From: Desulfatibacillum sp.
GTDB taxonomy: Bacteria; Desulfobacterota; Desulfobacteria; Desulfobacterales; Desulfatibacillaceae
DNA length: 64,000 nucleotides
Direction of reading: 5' to 3'
NCBI GenBank assembly: GCA_016342355.1
Contig: JAEINP010000016.1
Location: 1-64,000 of the forward strand
Within the stretch, counting starts at the first letter, position 1. Every line of letters begins with the position of its first letter. The notes beneath the pieces were generated by a model. That model was given only the letters and a program-made list of their open reading frames with translations. It ran no database searches and was not told the origin of the DNA. A program made the translations under genes and the position numbers. Positions 1 through 8,799 of this stretch are shown here, piece by piece.

Positions 1-229
1 TTCTGGGAAGGGGGCGCCACCAGCCTGCTTCCTGGAGTCCAGCAACAATAGCTTTGCATCCCGCGCTGTTCTGGTAGGAAATTAACTTGCCGGGACGGCG
101 CGGCCATTGCAAACCAGTCCCATTGCTGCTATGGGTTTGTAATATGGAATCTCCTCATAGGCCTTGCATAACCCATCTGAATATGTGACAGGCTCCGGCC
201 CGGAACAGTGAAGATGCCCGGGGTTTAAC

Positions 230-856
230 TTGGATTATATCCTAATTAAAAAGCAGCGTTATTTTTTTATCTATTTTCTGTTTTGGGGGCCTTATACCCT
301 TGTCTATGAGCTAACCAACCGTTGCCTCCTGTTCTCTCCCACCCAACTGGAATTTTCCTGGCTGGACAATGCCCTGCCTTTTGTTTCTTTTCTTGTTCCT
401 GTTTACGTCAGCTACCTGCTTTTTGGGTGCCTGATTCTTGCCAACTCGCAGGATAATTGGGAATTGAACGATCTGTTTTATCTTACTCATTTTCAACTGG
501 TTGTGTGCGCCTTGTTTTTTGTGTTTTTTCCCGTTACCTTTCCCAGGCACGATTACTATGTGACCTCTTCAATAACAAAGGTGTTCCTGGATTTTTGGCT
601 CTGGTTTGACGCCCCCAACAATTGCTTCCCCAGCCTGCATACGGCCAACTGCGCCTTGGCAATTCACTACAGCCTGGGTAAGAAATGGCAATGGCTGTTT
701 TGCATATGGGGGGTTCTGATTATTATTTCCACAGTTTTGTGCAAGCAGCATTATGTGGTGGATTTAGTTGCCGGTCTATGCGTATATCTTTTGACAATCA
801 GGTTCAAACATTGGGTCCTGGACCCTTGGAAGAATGCCGCAAAAACCGCAGCATAA
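230..856 (+). CDS. PAP2-family membrane phosphatase/phosphotransferase
   Basis: Polytopic inner-membrane protein of 208 aa. The motif PSLHT lies at residues 134-138 (His137), and a Ser167...His174...Asp178 set follows around CKQHYVVD. These are the C2 and C3 catalytic signatures of the PAP2 / inositol-phosphotransferase group, which move or remove lipid-linked phosphate. The usual first motif (KxxxxxxRP) is not clear, which is common in the Aur1/IPC-synthase-like branch. The start is a TTG with no good ribosome site in front, so the N-terminus is uncertain. An Lgt-like gene begins 9 bases after the stop, which suggests co-transcription and a lipid or lipoprotein role. The substrate cannot be told from sequence. 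Confidence 0.75.
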   Translation: MDYILIKKQRYFFIYFLFWGPYTLVYELTNRCLLFSPTQLEFSWLDNALPFVSFLVPVYVSYLLFGCLILANSQDNWELNDLFYLTHFQLVVCALFFVFFPVTFPRHDYYVTSSITKVFLDFWLWFDAPNNCFPSLHTANCALAIHYSLGKKWQWLFCIWGVLIIISTVLCKQHYVVDLVAGLCVYLLTIRFKHWVLDPWKNAAKTAA

Positions 857-865
857 GGAGACGGC

Positions 866-1705
866 ATGTATCCTCAAATTCCCATAGGCAACGGATTTGT
901 TCAGTCTTACAATGTTGCTCTGATGGTCGCCGCCCTATGTGGTTGGATAGCCTATGTCATGGGAGATGATCGGCTTTGGTCGGCAAACACTCCCCCAGCC
1001 AGGTTAAAAACGTTTTTTACCCTTTCGTGCGCCTATTTTTTTCTCGCCCTATTGTGCATTCAAGGCACCGTCTGGTTTCACTTCATTTTTGATAATATCT
1101 CTGTGGCAACCTGGAAAAGACTAACGGTCTGGGACATTCTTTTCGCCAATCCCCTTTCCACTATTAAAGTGCTTTACGGGGTCATTTTCCTCTTTCCCTT
1201 GGGCGTATTCTTGATCTCCCTGGTGGACCGCAGCCTAAGGTTTTACGACCTGCTGAATAGAAAAACCTTTATAATCTTCCTGGTCCTGGGCTTTGCAAGA
1301 ATAGGGTGCTTTTTGAACGGCTGCTGCTACGGCATTTGCTCCAAGACCTTTGGGGTCCGTTTTCCCATGGATTCGGTCGCGGCCTGGGAACACCTCAAAC
1401 GAGGCCTAACCAACGGCTTTATTGCGCCGCCCTCCCTGCCTGTTATTCCCACCCAGGCCATCAGCGCGGTGTTTTTGTTTGGCTTGGCCTTTTTCGCTCT
1501 CAGGGCTCCCTCCAAGGGCCAAAAACACGTTTTCGCCCACTATGTATTCTATTACGCCATATTCCGCTTTTTGATTGAATTTCTCAGGGCGGACATTGAC
1601 CGGGCTTACTACGGCCCCTTGTCCGCGTCCCAATGGATTTCCCTGTTTATATTCCTGGCCTACGGGGCTTGGCGCGTGATCCAAAAACGCTCCTCCATCC
1701 CATGA
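866..1705 (+). CDS. Lgt-like prolipoprotein diacylglyceryl transferase family protein
   Basis: Membrane protein of 279 aa with about seven hydrophobic segments. The sequence RIGCFLNGCCYG at residues 145-156 matches the Lgt signature region (R-x-GxFxNGxxYG), and an FRFLIEFLRAD block near residue 240 matches the second conserved arginine region. Lgt transfers diacylglycerol from phosphatidylglycerol to the lipobox cysteine of prolipoproteins in the inner membrane. The Cys-rich GCCYG variant and the missing Y-E after PTQ differ from the housekeeping enzyme, so this may be a paralogue with another acceptor. An AAGGAG site lies 5 bases before the ATG. The gene follows the PAP2 gene by 9 bases. Confidence 0.75.
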   Translation: MYPQIPIGNGFVQSYNVALMVAALCGWIAYVMGDDRLWSANTPPARLKTFFTLSCAYFFLALLCIQGTVWFHFIFDNISVATWKRLTVWDILFANPLSTIKVLYGVIFLFPLGVFLISLVDRSLRFYDLLNRKTFIIFLVLGFARIGCFLNGCCYGICSKTFGVRFPMDSVAAWEHLKRGLTNGFIAPPSLPVIPTQAISAVFLFGLAFFALRAPSKGQKHVFAHYVFYYAIFRFLIEFLRADIDRAYYGPLSASQWISLFIFLAYGAWRVIQKRSSIP

Positions 1706-1911
1706 ATAAAGGTTGTACAGTGAATGTAGAATTGGGCGCAGTTCGAAAAATGAATTTCTTGCCTGAATGTTCAAAAAATGCTTGCCAAGAAGGCCCGGGC
1801 AAGGGTATTTTCTTCATAGAAGATAACTACTGCTCGGAGTGCGCTAACACCTTGTCCGATTTCTATCCCCCAATCTTTGTGTGTGAGTTCAATACTGCTT
1901 TTTGCAGGTAG
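1702..1911 (+). CDS. Possible small Cys-rich protein (69 aa)
   Basis: A 69-codon reading frame starts at an ATG that overlaps the stop of the Lgt-like gene (ATGA). It encodes seven cysteines spread over the length, including a CSEC pair. There is no recognisable domain. The coupled start and the cysteine content favour a real gene. The lack of a known family and of a clear ribosome site argue against it. It may instead be chance coding in the 257-base gap before the acyl-CoA synthetase gene. Confidence 0.25.
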   Translation: MNKGCTVNVELGAVRKMNFLPECSKNACQEGPGKGIFFIEDNYCSECANTLSDFYPPIFVCEFNTAFCR

Positions 1912-1962
1912 ATAGCCATAGCCGTACCTTTTTTAATCGCACCATCAATAAGGAGGATTTTC

Positions 1963-3474
1963 ATGCAGATCAACATCGGGAGTTTTCTTTCCAAACGCGC
2001 CAACCACAGCCCTAATCTGGAAGCCCTGGTCATTGGGGATCTCCGTCTCAATTATAAGGAATTGAACGAGCGTGCGAACCAGCTTGCCCATGCCTTGAAG
2101 GGCCAGGGAGTCAAGAGGGGGGATCGGGTGGCCTACCTTGGCTTAAACGAACCGGAATTTATTGAAATGTATTTTGGCATGGCAAAGCTGGGCGCCATCC
2201 TGGTGCCTGTCAATTTCCGCCTTGCCCCTCCTGAGGTGCAGTACATCATCAACGATTGCCAGGCCTCCCTGCTGGTGGTAGGGCCGGATTTCTTTCCCGT
2301 TATTGCAGCCATCAAGGACGATATTTGTTGCAAAAGAACGTATGCTCTCGGGGATGCCCCCCCGGATTGGGCCTCCAGCTACAATGATTTGGTGAGATCC
2401 GCCTCCACGGACGAGTTGGAACATATCGGGGGCGACGATGATACCCTGACCATCCTGTACACTTCCGGCACCACCGGCAAACCCAAGGGCGCCGAACTGA
2501 CCCATTCGGGATACTATGCGGAGTCGGTCAACCTCAAGGCCACCCTGGGAGACGTGGGCGTCCGTATGCTCATGCCCTTGCCTTTGTTTCATATCGGCGC
2601 ACTTGCGCCCGTGCCCCATTGCGTGCAATTTGGAATGACCATGATTTTCCAAAGGGCTTTTGACCCGGCAAACTTTCTGCATCTGCTTGCCACGGAAAAC
2701 ATTTCCTGGTTCGGCTCCGTGCCCCAGGTGCTTATGTTCCTCCGCTCCGTGCCCCAGTTCGAAACCTTTGACTGGAGCAGCATCAGGATGGCTCTGGTCT
2801 ATGCGGCGCCCGTCCCGGTCACCCTGATCAAGGAATTCGCCGAAAAAGGCATGAACGTGCGTCAGCTTTACGGCATGACCGAGTGCACCGGTCCTGCGGC
2901 GGTTATCGATTCGGAGAAGGCCATCGTCAAGGCGGGTTCCACCGGCCCGGCCATGTTTCATTGTGAAATCCGTCTGGTGGACGACCAGGGCAAGGACGTG
3001 CCCACGGGCGAACTGGGCGAACTCCTCCTTTTGACGACCCATCCCATGAAAGGCTACTGGAACAATCCCCAAGCCACCGCCAGCACAATCATTGACGGCT
3101 GGATACACTCCGGCGACATAGCCAAAATGGACGAGGACGGCTACCTGTACATCCTGGACCGTAAAAAGGACATGATCATCTCCGGCGGCGAAAACATCTA
3201 TCCCGCCGAAGTGGAAGACACCCTCCTGAGCCATCCGGCAATCGCCGACGTGGGCGTCATTGGCGTGAGCGACGAAAAATGGGGTGAGGCGGTCAAGGCC
3301 GTGGTGGTCCTCAACAAGGACCAGGCCCTCTCCCAGGAAGAACTCATTGAATGGTGCCGCGATAAAATGGCCCGGTTCAAGACTCCCAAGGAAGTGGTGT
3401 TCACCGAGGAAATCCCCAGAACGCCCACGGGAAAGATACTTAAACGCGTCCTCAGGGACCAGTTCAACCAGTAG
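1963..3474 (+). CDS. Acyl-CoA synthetase (AMP-forming, FadD-like)
   Basis: A 503-aa ANL-superfamily adenylating enzyme. The P-loop-like motif YTSGTTGKPKG lies near residue 165, the YGMTE motif near residue 305, and GWIHSGDIAKMDEDGY followed by DRKKDMIISGGENIYP near residues 385-415. The C-terminal PTGKILK provides the catalytic lysine. The family activates a carboxylic acid with ATP and CoA to an acyl-CoA. Overall resemblance is to medium/long-chain fatty acyl-CoA ligases, but chain length is not readable from sequence. An AAGGAGGA ribosome site precedes the ATG. A strong terminator follows, so the gene seems to end its own transcription unit. Confidence 0.9.
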   Translation: MQINIGSFLSKRANHSPNLEALVIGDLRLNYKELNERANQLAHALKGQGVKRGDRVAYLGLNEPEFIEMYFGMAKLGAILVPVNFRLAPPEVQYIINDCQASLLVVGPDFFPVIAAIKDDICCKRTYALGDAPPDWASSYNDLVRSASTDELEHIGGDDDTLTILYTSGTTGKPKGAELTHSGYYAESVNLKATLGDVGVRMLMPLPLFHIGALAPVPHCVQFGMTMIFQRAFDPANFLHLLATENISWFGSVPQVLMFLRSVPQFETFDWSSIRMALVYAAPVPVTLIKEFAEKGMNVRQLYGMTECTGPAAVIDSEKAIVKAGSTGPAMFHCEIRLVDDQGKDVPTGELGELLLLTTHPMKGYWNNPQATASTIIDGWIHSGDIAKMDEDGYLYILDRKKDMIISGGENIYPAEVEDTLLSHPAIADVGVIGVSDEKWGEAVKAVVVLNKDQALSQEELIEWCRDKMARFKTPKEVVFTEEIPRTPTGKILKRVLRDQFNQ

Positions 3475-3512
3475 TCCTTGATTACGAATCAGGCATTATC
3501 CAAAAATCAAAC

Positions 3513-3548
3513 GGGTCGGGGAAAACCATTTCCCCGACCCATTTTATT
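3513..3548 (+). terminator. Rho-independent terminator after the acyl-CoA synthetase gene
   Basis: A perfect 12-bp stem (GGGTCGGGGAAA / TTTCCCCGACCC) with a four-base loop is followed by ATTTTATT. It lies 38 bases past the stop codon. Confidence 0.85.
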
Positions 3549-3722
3549 GGTCTGGTCCATGTCCTGGCCCTGGTGATTATTATCGCTTGGGTCGACCTAT
3601 TGGCCTTCGGCCCCCGGCAGCAAGCTGCTACGGCTACCCAAAAGCTGGGGCTTTTCCGCAATTGGGATGAAACCAACCCTGATATAAAAAGTGGTGCAGG
3701 GCGCGTCCCAATGACGAAGCCC

Positions 3723-4205
3723 CTACCCCTGACTCAGGGCGAACTCCACAGCTTGGGCCGCGTGAATGGCGGTGGTGTCGTAGAGGCGCACGGGAGTGTC
3801 TTTCTGGTCCAGGAGCATGCCGATCTCGGTGCATCCCAGAATCACGGCTTGCGCTCCCCGGGCGGCCATATCCGCCACAATCCGTAGGAATTCCGCCTTG
3901 GATTCCTCCCGGACCTTGCCCAGGCAAAGCTCCTGAAAAATGATGTCGTTCACTGTTTTCCGGTCCGCCCCTCCGGGCGGCGCACCTAACAATCCCCGGG
4001 TGTTCACGTCCCAGCCGGCCTTTTCCAGCAGGACGTTCCGGCCAGCCGCCAGCCCGCACAAGGTCGCGATGGAGGTGCCCGTAACAAACCCGACGGCGGT
4101 TTGGGGAGGCAGGCCCAGAAGGTCCTTCAGCCAGGCTTCACACACCGCCTCCAGCCGGGCGGCAATGGAGGAAGCCACATACAGGGCCACGTTTTGATCC
4201 CAAAC
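3723..4205 (-). pseudogene. Chimeric remnant: PLP-decarboxylase fragment fused in frame to aspartate racemase C-terminus
   Basis: One open frame joins two unrelated enzyme pieces. The upstream part, about 4205 down to 3974, reads like the middle of a PLP-dependent decarboxylase of the aspartate-aminotransferase fold: WDQNVALYVASS, then GFVTGTSIATLCGLAAGRN, then AGWDV...GLLGAPP. It stops well short of the lysine that would carry PLP. The downstream part, about 3973 to 3723, reads like the last 80 residues of an Asp/Glu racemase, with ARGAQAVILGCTEI holding the second catalytic cysteine and a natural C-terminus. The racemase N-terminal half with the first cysteine is missing. Codons before 4205 are antisense to the next fragment, so the open frame that formally starts at 4259 has no real beginning. 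Neither part can be catalytically complete. Confidence 0.7.
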
Positions 4206-4209
4206 GACA

Positions 4210-4611
4210 GTCTGGATGACGCCCCCCCTAAACGTAGCCCTGGCCGCGGAATGGATCACCAGCGGTGAGGCTGATAAGGTGGTGGCTTTGAAGCAGGAAG
4301 AGGCGGCCCGCCGAAACGCCCTGACTGTGGAAATTTTGCGGGGCCATTTGTTTTCAGGCTATCCTACGGGATTCTTTGTGTGGCTCCTCTTGCCCGCCCC
4401 CTGGACCGGACGATCATTCGAGGACGCGGCCCGCGACCAGGGAGTGCGCGTTTTTGGAGCGGAAAAATTTGTGGTGGGAGGAACCCCGCCGCCCCCTGCG
4501 GTCCGTATTTCCCTGACCGGCCCGGAAACCCTGGACTCGGTGGCCCGGGGCTTGTCAGTCCTGAACAGCATCCTGAAAAATCCCGGCCCGGTTCCCGAAG
4601 GCATCCTCTAA
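4210..4611 (+). pseudogene. C-terminal fragment of a MocR/GntR-type PLP aminotransferase
   Basis: About 130 codons on the plus strand match the last quarter of the aminotransferase domain of MocR-type regulators or 2-aminoadipate-type aminotransferases. The pieces are PPLNVALAAEWITSGEAD, a helix with KQEEAARRNAL, GYPTGFFVWLLLP and GAEKFVVGGTPPPPAVRISL. The winged-helix domain, the PLP lysine and most of the large domain are absent. The left end abuts the oppositely oriented decarboxylase fragment, so a rearrangement or deletion removed the rest. An ATG at 4216 opens the frame, but this is probably accidental. Confidence 0.7.
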
Positions 4612-4630
4612 TTGCGTTAAATAAAAAAAA

Positions 4631-6016
4631 TCAAAGCACTCGCCGGGAGGTCAGGCGCATGGCCTGCATAAGGCTCACGTCCCTGTATGCCTTGGAAAAA
4701 AGAATACGGGATAAGGCCCGGGAATAGAACCTTCGATAGGCTTGACGCCTGATGCGAAAGAACTCCTTGTCCGGCACATTGGACAGGTTAAAGGCGTCAC
4801 GGTGGAAATCCAGACTGTCCGTGCCTCCCAGTTCTTTTAATTTGGGAAGGCACAGGTCATACAGGCCGGTTCCTTCAAACGGCGTGACCGTAAAAAAACT
4901 GGCGAAGTTCAAGCGGGACTGACAGGCGAAATCCACGGTGGCCAGGATTTCCTCACGGGTTTCAGTGGGGAATCCCAGCATGAAGAAGCCCAGGGTGGTG
5001 ATGCCAAGGTCTGCGGCCATGTTGATGGTTTGGTTGACCCGGGTCAAATCCAGATTTTTTCGGATACTTTCCTGGAGCCTGGGCGAGCCGGTTTCCACGG
5101 CGATGCTCAAGAAATGGGCGCCTGCTTTTTTCATCTTGCGTAACAGGGGCTGGGTCAGCAAATCCCCCCGCATTCCGTTGGGAAAGGCGATTTTGATATT
5201 CAGCCCCCGCTGTACTATGAGGTCACAGATTGCCTCGGCCCGTTGGGAGTCCAGGTTGAAGATGTCGTCAATGATTTCGATTTCCCGGATATTGTATTTG
5301 CGGACCAGGATTTCAATTTCATCCATCACGTTTTCCGGGCTCCTGGGACGAAAGCCTTTCCCGAAAATCCTGTGACAATAAATGCACTGATACGGGCAGG
5401 ACCGGGAGGTGAACAGGGACATGTACCGATTTTTACGCAAATTGGTGAAGCGTTCGGATTTGGCGTAGGCGTCCATATCCACCAAGTCCCAGGCCGGGAA
5501 CGGGAGGGTGTTGGTGTCGGCTATTTCATCCCGGGGGGAGGTATGCAGGATGGTTCCATTGCGGCGAAAGGCAATTCCCGGAATATCCTCCAGCCCTTGG
5601 CGGCTGCCTGACTCCAAATGCCGGACCACCTGAGGAAAGGTGATCTCCCCCTCCCCCAGAACAGCCAGGTCAATATGGGGGTCATCCAGGGCGCCGTGGG
5701 GGTCTGAGGTGGGATAGGGTCCGCCCACGACCACATGGGGAGGCGCCTGGAATGCTTTCAGGGCGCGGCTCAGGGCATGAACCCTGTCCGATTCCAGGGT
5801 AAAAGTGGAAATCCCCACGATATCAGGCGCCATTTGGCGGATTTCCCGGAGGGTATGGTCCAGGTCGCCGGGCATGAGACGCATATCCATGATGCGAATA
5901 TCATAATTGTCGGCCTGCCTGAGGGCAGAGGCAAGGTACATGAGTCCCAGAGGGGGCGTAACCTGGGCATGGACGATATTGCCCGGAGTGGGTTTTATCA
6001 GCAGGATTTTTGTCAT
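4631..6016 (-). CDS. B12-binding-domain radical SAM protein
   Basis: A 461-aa protein. The N-terminal 150 residues form a cobalamin-binding-like Rossmann domain (MTKILLIKPTPG..., PPLGLMYLASALR, DIVGISTFT, VVVGGPYPT). The radical SAM core carries the CPYQCIYCH cluster motif (Cx3Cx2C) near residue 210, and later GxETGS and GFFMLGFPTET elements. Such class-B enzymes bind a [4Fe-4S] cluster, SAM and often cobalamin, and perform methylations or rearrangements of lipids, sugars or antibiotics. The DxHxxG base-off motif is not present, as in most of this group. It is divergent from the methyltransferase and membrane protein genes that follow. The substrate is unknown. Confidence 0.85.
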   Translation of the reverse strand: MTKILLIKPTPGNIVHAQVTPPLGLMYLASALRQADNYDIRIMDMRLMPGDLDHTLREIRQMAPDIVGISTFTLESDRVHALSRALKAFQAPPHVVVGGPYPTSDPHGALDDPHIDLAVLGEGEITFPQVVRHLESGSRQGLEDIPGIAFRRNGTILHTSPRDEIADTNTLPFPAWDLVDMDAYAKSERFTNLRKNRYMSLFTSRSCPYQCIYCHRIFGKGFRPRSPENVMDEIEILVRKYNIREIEIIDDIFNLDSQRAEAICDLIVQRGLNIKIAFPNGMRGDLLTQPLLRKMKKAGAHFLSIAVETGSPRLQESIRKNLDLTRVNQTINMAADLGITTLGFFMLGFPTETREEILATVDFACQSRLNFASFFTVTPFEGTGLYDLCLPKLKELGGTDSLDFHRDAFNLSNVPDKEFFRIRRQAYRRFYSRALSRILFSKAYRDVSLMQAMRLTSRRVL

Positions 6017-6197
6017 GTCAAATATTGGCCAGCCGGAGTGGTGAATGTTTATCCCTCAGCAAACAGATACAATATGGAATGGCGCCTGTCAAACTCGGGA
6101 GTTCAAATTGTTCAGGGAAAGACTTGTCCTTGCAAGAACGAGCATGTTGTGCCAAAGTCTCTGAAAAAACCCCTGACCATCCCGTGCAGGTAAGGCC

Positions 6198-6938
6198 TTG
6201 AAAAAATCACAATCAGAATACACCTCTCAAACGGCGTACGTCCGGGAAGCGGAGGCTGGGACCCGGGTGCTTATGCGCTTGGCCAGGGCGGACCGCTTCA
6301 ATACATGGATGGCCGACGCCATCCGGCCCTTTGTGGGAGACAGGGTGCTGGAAATCGGCTCCGGGATCGGCAGCCTGACCAGAAAATTATTGCCCCGGCA
6401 AAGCTATACCTGCACGGACATCAATCCGTTTCATTTGGAAGTCACCCGCAAACTCACGCAAAATCGGCCCTATCTGGAGGTTTCGTACCTGGATCTCAAC
6501 GATATTTCCGGTTTTATGGAGGATGACAAATCCTATGATACGGTGGTTTGCATCAACGTGATTGAGCACCTGGAGGACGACCAGGGCGCCGTGTGCAACA
6601 TCGCCCGGCTGCTGGAGCCAAACGGAAGGGCCGTGGTGCTGGCGCCCCGGGGCCAGGGCATCTTTGGCACCCTGGACGAACTTGTAGGCCATAAACGCCG
6701 TTATTCCAAAACCATGCTTATTCGCCTTGCCAGGGAAGCCGGTTTGGAGGTGGAGCACATCATCCCCTATAACCGGGTGAGCACCGTTTTTTGGATACTC
6801 AACGGACAGGTGTTGAGAAAGCGCAATTTCGGGGGTTTCCAGGTATTTATCATGGACTTGTTGACGCCTGTTTTCAAGCGTATTGACCGGTTTATCCCTG
6901 CACCGTCACTCAGTTATCTTGCCGTATTCCGCAAATAG
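6198..6938 (+). CDS. Class I SAM-dependent methyltransferase
   Basis: A 246-aa protein with motif I VLEIGSGIGSLTRKLL near residue 50, the acidic motif II CTDINPF near residue 73, and the post-II VVCINVIEHLEDDQGA block near residue 115. This places it in the Methyltransf_11/23 group often found in glycan and lipid clusters. The start is TTG with only a weak AGG in front, but the family's usual N-terminal 20 residues are covered. A large membrane protein gene starts 15 bases after the stop, so the two are probably co-transcribed. The methyl acceptor cannot be inferred. Confidence 0.8.
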   Translation: MKKSQSEYTSQTAYVREAEAGTRVLMRLARADRFNTWMADAIRPFVGDRVLEIGSGIGSLTRKLLPRQSYTCTDINPFHLEVTRKLTQNRPYLEVSYLDLNDISGFMEDDKSYDTVVCINVIEHLEDDQGAVCNIARLLEPNGRAVVLAPRGQGIFGTLDELVGHKRRYSKTMLIRLAREAGLEVEHIIPYNRVSTVFWILNGQVLRKRNFGGFQVFIMDLLTPVFKRIDRFIPAPSLSYLAVFRK

Positions 6939-6953
6939 GCAGGTGGCCTTGTC

Positions 6954-8639
6954 ATGCAAAAAAATTCCAAACACGCCCTTGTCTTTTCTATTTACCTGGC
7001 ATTTTTTTTCATTTTATTCCTTCAATTCCCTTTAAAAGACTGTCTATACGGGAATTACGACACCTGGTTAATCATTGTCATGTGGAAGACTCTTCTGACC
7101 AAGGCTCAAAGCCTGCTGACAGGGGAGTTTTTAGGCACTTTTTTTTATCCTGCCCAAAACGTGTTTTTTTACGGCGAGTCATCCCTTATTACCACGGGGT
7201 TTTGCAGTTTTTGGAAGGTGCTGGGTCTGAGCGACCTTTGGTGCAATTTTTTGATGATTGTTTTTGTCTTTGCCGGGTCAGCCTGGGCCGTGTACCTTCT
7301 GGCCCGGCATTATATTGAGAACGATGGCAGCGCATTTTTTGCAGGATTCGCCTTTGCCTGCTCCAACTATTTGTTTGCCAACATGGACGATGCTCCGATA
7401 TCTCTGGTCCTGTTTCCATGCTTGGCCCTGCATTTTTTTCTCAGGTATATTCATGGCAGGGAGAGGAAACACCTTATTTGGATGGCTGTGATTGGAGGAC
7501 TTCAGGCATATCTTTCGTTATACACATTTATTTTGCAGAGTGTGATGCTAGGGTTGTACGCGCTGATTTACCTCAGGCATTGGTGCACGAGGGAACAAGT
7601 GGGGAAAATTATTTTTCCGGTCTTGTGGTATGGGATCATTCCCTTGCCCTTATTTGCCTTTTATTTATATTCCCGCGCCCATGGCAGCGTTTTTTTTCCC
7701 TGGCCGGTGCATCTGGTTATGGATGGAACCAGTCTGCGATTTTGGAGTCTGTTCGGGGTGTTGCCTGGCAATCTTCTGTATCCGGCCATGGAAACAAACT
7801 ACATCTTTTGGGGGCAGGTGCGCATCATGGCCTTTTTGGGTTTTGGGCTGTGGTTTCTTGCTCTGCTGGCCATAGCCAAACATCAGGGCAGAAAAGCGGA
7901 ATTGGTTTTACTGGCTTTGACAGGGATGGCTTTTTCCTTTGCCATCAAAAGCATTGATATTGGGCCGAACACATACAGCCTGCCATTTTATTATACCGGC
8001 GATGATTCCCTGCTGAATTTTTTCAGGGTGCCCAGCCGGTTTTTTATTGTGACCTCCCTGGCCTTGTCTGTTCTGGCTGGCATGGGCATGGAAACCCTGA
8101 GGCAATGGATGCCTTCAGCCTGGATGAAAACAGCCGTGATGGTCGTCTTTATCCTTTTTCATTGTGTGGAAAATACGCCGTTTCCATTTCGGGCGTACTC
8201 ATACGAGCCCTTTGGGACTCCCCCCCCGGAGTACAAGGAATTTTTCAAGGGACAAACCGGGAATATTATCCTGGACCTGCCATCCACCGATATTGCCATC
8301 GTACCCTTTGAGGACGAGGAGCTTTTTGGATTCAACAGGGAAATGGTTTACATGAACTGGCAGTTGGAGCATCGCCAACATGTTCTGAACGGGATAAACG
8401 GCTATGTTCCATCTTTCCGGGTCTATTTTGAAAGCCTGACAGACCGGGTATTTTACGAGGGGGATTTGGAGGCTTTTGACAAACTGCGGCAATACAACCT
8501 GAGCCATGTGGTCTTTCACAAAGACCTTGTCCTGAAAAAAGACGAGGGCATGGAGGAAAGATTAAAAGCCATGCCCTTTTTGGAACTGTTGCAGGAAACG
8601 CCCAGGCTTTGCATTTTTCGGGTTCATTCCCGTTTGTAA
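6954..8639 (+). CDS. Large multi-pass membrane protein, GT-C/YfhO-like
   Basis: A 561-aa protein with about ten to twelve hydrophobic segments over residues 1-400, then a soluble C-terminal 150 residues. The first external loop (GNYDTWL after TM1) places an acidic residue where GT-C glycosyltransferases carry their catalytic Asp. The general layout recalls YfhO-like membrane proteins and other polyprenyl-phosphate-sugar transferases. No closer family is recognised. It sits right behind the methyltransferase gene (15-base gap), which suggests joint action on a surface glycan or lipid. Phe-rich, AT-leaning codon use is explained by membrane content. Confidence 0.6.
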   Translation: MQKNSKHALVFSIYLAFFFILFLQFPLKDCLYGNYDTWLIIVMWKTLLTKAQSLLTGEFLGTFFYPAQNVFFYGESSLITTGFCSFWKVLGLSDLWCNFLMIVFVFAGSAWAVYLLARHYIENDGSAFFAGFAFACSNYLFANMDDAPISLVLFPCLALHFFLRYIHGRERKHLIWMAVIGGLQAYLSLYTFILQSVMLGLYALIYLRHWCTREQVGKIIFPVLWYGIIPLPLFAFYLYSRAHGSVFFPWPVHLVMDGTSLRFWSLFGVLPGNLLYPAMETNYIFWGQVRIMAFLGFGLWFLALLAIAKHQGRKAELVLLALTGMAFSFAIKSIDIGPNTYSLPFYYTGDDSLLNFFRVPSRFFIVTSLALSVLAGMGMETLRQWMPSAWMKTAVMVVFILFHCVENTPFPFRAYSYEPFGTPPPEYKEFFKGQTGNIILDLPSTDIAIVPFEDEELFGFNREMVYMNWQLEHRQHVLNGINGYVPSFRVYFESLTDRVFYEGDLEAFDKLRQYNLSHVVFHKDLVLKKDEGMEERLKAMPFLELLQETPRLCIFRVHSRL

Positions 8640-8689
8640 TATCTCTTGCCCTAAAAAGTGATGACGAAGATGCTGAAAAGCTCTGGCAT

Positions 8690-8746
8690 GGATTCAGGGA
8701 GAAAAGCTGAAAAAGCCGCCAGCCTGCTTTGATTCCCCCTGAATCC
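8690..8746. repeat. Inverted repeat between convergent genes
   Basis: GGATTCAGGG at 8690-8699 is perfectly complementary to CCCTGAATCC at 8737-8746. The 37-base interior has further pairing potential (AAAGC with GCTTT). No T-run follows on either strand. It lies in the 160-base gap between the convergent membrane protein and chemoreceptor genes, where a bidirectional transcription stop would be expected. Confidence 0.5.
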
Positions 8747-8799
8747 GCGTCCAATAAAGTCTTTGCCAGAATCATATTTCCTGCCGCATGAACTTCTGT

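Noticed and set aside
1-229. Possible 3' end of a gene entering from the left edge
   Set aside because: All three plus-strand frames close within about 85 bases. One could be a gene end (stop at 49-51), but too little sequence is present to support it.
2143-3234. 363-codon open frame antisense to the acyl-CoA synthetase gene
   Set aside because: It mirrors a well-matched AMP-ligase gene in a GC-rich region, and its translation is His/Gly-rich with no family pattern.
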